NCBI GenBank assembly: GCA_000444245.1
Contig: ATSW01068022.1
Span: 1 to 20,269, forward strand
DNA length: 20,269 bases
Direction: 5' to 3'
Source of the DNA: Botryllus schlosseri
Taxonomy: Eukaryota; Chordata; Ascidiacea; Stolidobranchia; Styelidae
Positions within the stretch are counted from its first letter, which is position 1, and every line of letters begins with the position of its first letter. The position numbers and the translations under genes were made by a program. Shown one piece after another: positions 19,677-20,269 of the stretch. The notes beneath the pieces are model-generated. The model made no database searches. It was not told the DNA's origin and saw nothing but the letters and a program-made list of their open reading frames with translations.

Positions 19677-19838
19677 CCATTGCAAATTACGACGGAGTAT
19701 GGGGGTGTCGTGTAAGATCGCGTGTGATCGGTGGGATCGTTCAGTTCAGTTATGTGCAACCTGCGGGTACGGGACAATTAAACGCCGTGATTGCGGCGAC
19801 GGGTACTTCCGTACCAGTAGGCCTACATCAAGTTTCAG
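19677..19838 (+). other. Weak candidate internal exon, phase 1-1
   Basis: A segment with an acceptor-like TAG at 19674-19676 and a strong donor TTTCAG/GTAAAG at 19838/19839. In the frame that stays open it is 162 bases, starting and ending in phase 1. The product includes GGIVQFSYVQPAGTGQL and SVPVGLHQVS. The alternation of short hydrophobic strands faintly recalls the beta-strands before the metal site of Cu/Zn superoxide dismutase, but the HGFHxH motif is absent and the resemblance is not enough for a call. A second frame is also open (19639-19842). Two strong hairpins overlap it, so a structured RNA is an alternative. Confidence 0.2.
19783..19815 (+). other. Two adjacent hairpins
   Basis: CGCCG (19783-19787) pairs with CGGCG (19794-19798) around a 6-base loop, and GGTAC (19802-19806) pairs with GTACC (19811-19815) around the tetraloop TTCC. 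The two perfect 5-bp stems are only three bases apart. They lie in a local G+C-rich island. No known RNA family was recognised, no downstream T run follows, and such short stems also arise by chance. Confidence 0.3.
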
Positions 19839-20269
19839 GTAAAGGGCATACTGTAATTTGCACCGTTGCTTCTCAGCCTATTGAAAGCCATGCACATCCA
19901 TGATACAATTTTATGCGCAAAGATATACACTGCTTATGTCCAAAATGTACAATTACACCAATGAAAATATCAAGTTTTGTGCAATATGTAATGCATAAAT
20001 GTCGTCTCGCGCTCCGGAGAAAATGAGACAGGGAAACCGCTCAGCATAATGTGTGAGACTGTGAGTGTGATGATCTAATATTTAATGTCGCATTGTTCGA
20101 TTTTTTGCTTTGCTAGTATGCCGGGACGCACTTGACACTGAAAGTGATGTCTCTAATTAGATCATTGTTACATTATTTCAACATTATTTTCTAGAACAAT
20201 ATAGCCACGAATTACCATCTAATAGGCAAAATCGAAATTTCGGATGCATTGAGATGGCTACCAACGTAT

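Larger units (their letters stand above)
19060..20269. other. Right edge of the window: mostly unassigned, two possible exon-like segments
   Basis: Most of this stretch is A+T-rich with no recognised repeat. Between about 19330 and 19840 the composition becomes richer in G+C and CpG, with several acceptor-like and donor-like signals; these segments are listed separately. After 19900 I see nothing supportable up to the window end. Confidence 0.5.

Overview
The window looks like A+T-rich (about 60% by eye) non-coding DNA from an animal nuclear genome, probably a marine or other invertebrate. It has no bacterial gene layout, no rRNA, no tRNA I can fold and no CRISPR array. What can be recognised is almost all transposon-derived: many non-autonomous or decayed hAT DNA transposons, a CR1-like non-LTR retrotransposon (LINE) 3' end and one short LINE/SINE-type insertion. 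No complete host gene is visible. The long open frames are unrecognised and most look like chance. The species cannot be named from this sequence.

Layout. 1-2390 is mostly featureless, with a possible hAT terminus ending at 849 and a TTCCATA-type low-complexity patch near 1.4-1.55 kb. 2391-5952 is the most structured part: a ~1 kb unit present twice in opposite orientation (2391-3933 and 4632-5952) around a ~700 bp centre. Each arm was later hit by a different hAT MITE (3258-3775 in the left, 4943-5262 in the right), and each arm preserves the empty site of the other's insertion. The left MITE carries an internal 86-bp hairpin. The right arm appears to lie inside an older hAT copy (4489-6052). 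7.5-7.86 kb holds the decayed 3' end of another hAT with a transposase C-terminal remnant. 8743-9536 is a hAT interrupted by a 208-bp retroposed fragment with 12-bp target duplications. 12922-13403 is a hAT element full of GACTCGAGTC palindromes. 13.6-15.28 kb is a 5'-truncated LINE whose 3' UTR is split by a 987-bp hAT (14106-15092). 15467-15625 is a CG-rich patch with inverted ends. 17914 marks a lone hAT end. 18657-19051 is a complete short hAT MITE. 19.33-19.84 kb has GC-richer segments with plausible splice sites and two adjacent strong hairpins, the only place where I would look for a host exon or a structured RNA.

No set of genes works together here. The coherent story is a hAT graveyard: six elements with both ends and 8-bp target duplications, one more probable pair of ends, and several one-sided ends. 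Elements starting TAG have nTnnnnAn target sites and most elements starting CAG have nnnTAnnn sites, matching the known Ac and Buster hAT groups, so at least two transposase lineages were active. Nothing seen amounts to a demonstrated new system. The inverted-repeat/hairpin complex is the best candidate for an unrecognised function, as a possible double-stranded RNA source.
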